A stretch of DNA of 7,704 nt, taken from assembly GCA_946479185.1 (NCBI GenBank), contig CAMLFF010000152.1:1-7704 (forward strand), written 5' to 3'. Below are positions 6,651 to 7,704 of the stretch, in pieces. This DNA comes from an uncultured Sphingobium sp. Its GTDB lineage: Bacteria; Pseudomonadota; Alphaproteobacteria; Sphingomonadales; Sphingomonadaceae. The translations under genes and the position numbers were made by a program. The notes under the pieces are model-generated. The model worked only from the letters and a program-made list of their open reading frames with translations. It was not told the origin of the DNA and searched no databases. Numbering within the stretch: position 1 is the first letter of the stretch; each line of letters opens with the position of its first letter.

Positions 6651-6696
6651 AAAAAGCAGCGCGCCGAGGGTTGGATAAGCGCGCCGAAAGGCGCTT
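6651..6696 (-). promoter_or_regulatory. Hairpin and 10-bp direct repeat ahead of the GST gene
   Basis: On the + strand, GCGCC-GAAA-GGCGC (6681-6694) forms a 5-bp hairpin. AGCGCGCCGA occurs exactly twice, at 6658-6667 and 6678-6687, 20 bases apart. In the - strand transcript the arm at 6694-6690 can pair with either repeat copy; pairing with the distal copy would be followed closely by five U residues (6655-6651). This resembles an attenuator or an RNA-processing site between the membrane and GST genes, but the long loop makes it speculative. Confidence 0.3.
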
Positions 6697-6698
6697 CA

Positions 6699-7116
6699 TT
6701 AGCGGGATTCTTTGACCGCCAAGGCATGGATGGTGATCGCGATTGCCAGTAGCGCTGGTAATGTCACGGCAGGAAAGTCGTGAAGTAGTGCGGACGAGCC
6801 GCATATACCGACCGCGACTTCCCAAAAGTGGAAGAGCGCGTGGCCGCAAAGCCAGACCGCAGCAACGGCCCAGGACGGTGCGATAAATCGGCTGCATCAC
6901 GCCCAGCAGGAAAAACCCACCGATGCCCATGAATATCAACCCGATGTCGCGCACGAAATGCTGATTGAAGGAACCGGTCGTGGTGACTCCGGGCACAGCA
7001 AAGTACCAGTCAACGGGCGAGAGAAGCATGAAGATGCCGTTCGCAATCGCACCGATGCCCAACAGGATCGCACCGATGCCCAACAGGATCGCAACGCTCA
7101 GGACCGCCCGGCTCAT
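6699..7116 (-). pseudogene. Small multi-pass membrane protein, frameshifted
   Basis: The first frame gives about 80 residues with membrane segments at about 4-32 and 57-74, and a conserved-looking block, DWYFAVPGVTTTG then FNQHFVRDIG, between them. After about position 6876 this frame turns into arginine-rich, unprotein-like sequence and stops at 6640. In the frame reached by skipping one base, the protein continues as SWAVAAVWLCGHALFHFWEV and then a last hydrophobic segment, stopping at TAA 6699-6701. Joined, the product is about 138 residues with four likely membrane helices, resembling uncharacterised inner-membrane proteins I recall from proteobacteria; I know no function. The ATG at 7116 overlaps the stop of the upstream gene as ATGA, supporting this start and coupled translation. 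A 21-bp tandem duplication near the start lengthens helix 1. It may be true gene decay or a base-calling error. Confidence 0.7.
7049..7090. repeat. Exact 21-bp tandem duplication inside the membrane protein gene
   Basis: The 21-bp unit at 7049-7069 is repeated without a mismatch at 7070-7090, and the period extends three bases to each side (ATC before, GCA after). Being seven codons, it keeps the frame and encodes LLGIGAI twice (residues 11-24 of the - strand protein), lengthening the first membrane segment. Confidence 0.95.
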
Positions 7117-7704
7117 TGCGTGGCGAGCCAGCTATCATAGTTGGTCGCACCTATCTGGGCGCCTGCCGCTGGCATGAGAGAGCCGTCGTCTATCTTCGCT
7201 CCGAAATAGAGCGCGTCGGGCTCACCCACCACACCGCGCTCATCGCCGGTCGCCTCGAGATATTGGCGTACCAGCACATCCATGCGGAAGGGAGTTGGCC
7301 CGGCGACTTCGATCGTTCGGCCCACGGGCGGCCCTACCGCGATCGCCGCCAGCGCATCGGCAACATCACTTGCCGCGATCGGCTGAAACAGCGCGGTGGA
7401 TAGGTGGATGGCCTCGCCAGCAGCCGCAGAATGGGCAATGCCCCCGAGGAACTCGAAGAATTGCGTCGAGTGCAGAATCGTGAAGGGCACGCCAGACGCC
7501 CGGATCAGTGTCTCTTGGGCGACCTTGGCACGCATGTAGCCGCTGTCGGCGAGACGCTCGGTGCCGACAACCGAAAGCGCGACATGGTGCCGCACGCCAG
7601 CAGCTGCTTCAGCCGCGAGAATATTGCGACTGGACGTCTCGAAAAATGCGAGCACTGCGGCATCCTCGAACGACGGCGAGTTGGCGACATCGACTACGAC
7701 GTCG
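7113..7704 (-). CDS. NmrA-type atypical SDR, NAD(P)-binding protein (5' end outside window)
   Basis: The frame stays open to the window edge, so the start codon and the N-terminal glycine-rich Rossmann loop lie outside it. About 197 residues are visible. The first visible residues, DVVVDVANSPSFEDAAVL, lead straight into FFETSSRNILAAEAAAGV, so the internal GTG at 7655 is not the true start. Family marks are HHVALSVVGTERL, then SGYMRAKVAQE with Y and K in an atypical Y-x3-K arrangement, and TQFFEFL. These fit NmrA/NAD(P)H-binding proteins of about 250 residues, a group that includes quinone and isoflavone reductase-like enzymes and redox sensors. The substrate is unknown. The TGA stop (7115-7113) overlaps the ATG of the membrane protein, so the two are translationally coupled and likely co-transcribed with the GST. 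Confidence 0.85.
   Translation of the reverse strand, partial: DVVVDVANSPSFEDAAVLAFFETSSRNILAAEAAAGVRHHVALSVVGTERLADSGYMRAKVAQETLIRASGVPFTILHSTQFFEFLGGIAHSAAAGEAIHLSTALFQPIAASDVADALAAIAVGPPVGRTIEVAGPTPFRMDVLVRQYLEATGDERGVVGEPDALYFGAKIDDGSLMPAAGAQIGATNYDSWLATQ

Noticed and set aside
7113..7655. GTG at 7655 as the start of the NmrA-type gene
   Set aside because: The frame continues upstream to the window edge with conserved-looking residues (DVVVDVANSPSFEDAA), and the NAD(P)-binding loop has not yet appeared, so the gene is partial.

Overview
The window looks like chromosomal DNA from an alphaproteobacterium, most likely a sphingomonad (Sphingomonas, Novosphingobium or Sphingobium). I infer this from protein style and moderately high coding GC, from recall and without a database search. 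It holds seven recognisable protein-coding loci plus one small secreted protein. I see no rRNA, tRNA, CRISPR array, insertion sequence or phage gene.

Layout. Positions 1-508 hold no supportable gene. A small secreted, cysteine- and lysine-rich protein follows (509-712), with a strong stem-loop just after it. Next comes an operon-like pair on the + strand: a large GH63-like (MGH1-like) glucosidase reading frame (895-3567) and a glucose 1-dehydrogenase-like SDR (3564-4403), overlapping by ATGA. The glucosidase frame carries an in-frame TAG at 2458-2460, exactly where the family has the second Trp of an NFTWWVNR-type motif, and family-like sequence continues in the same frame to the normal C-terminus. 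After a 308-bp gap come a short Crp/Fnr-type regulator (4712-5311) and a VOC/glyoxalase-fold protein (5464-5868), separated by overlapping inverted repeats.

The right end is on the - strand and converges on the VOC gene. Read 5'->3' it has a partial NmrA-type NAD(P)-binding protein running off the window (7704-7113), a small membrane protein overlapping it by ATGA (7116-6699), and a beta-class-like glutathione S-transferase (6627-6043). The membrane gene appears damaged: one surplus base around 6876 switches the frame that carries the rest of the protein, and an exact 21-bp tandem duplication adds seven residues to its first membrane segment.

How the genes may work together (inference). The glucosidase could release glucose that the dehydrogenase oxidises to gluconolactone. 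The - strand cluster looks like a redox or electrophile-stress set. No wholly new system is evident. The most notable points are the single-codon interruption of an otherwise intact glucosidase and the frameshift plus tandem duplication in the membrane gene. These could be recent gene decay or assembly errors, which raw reads would settle.
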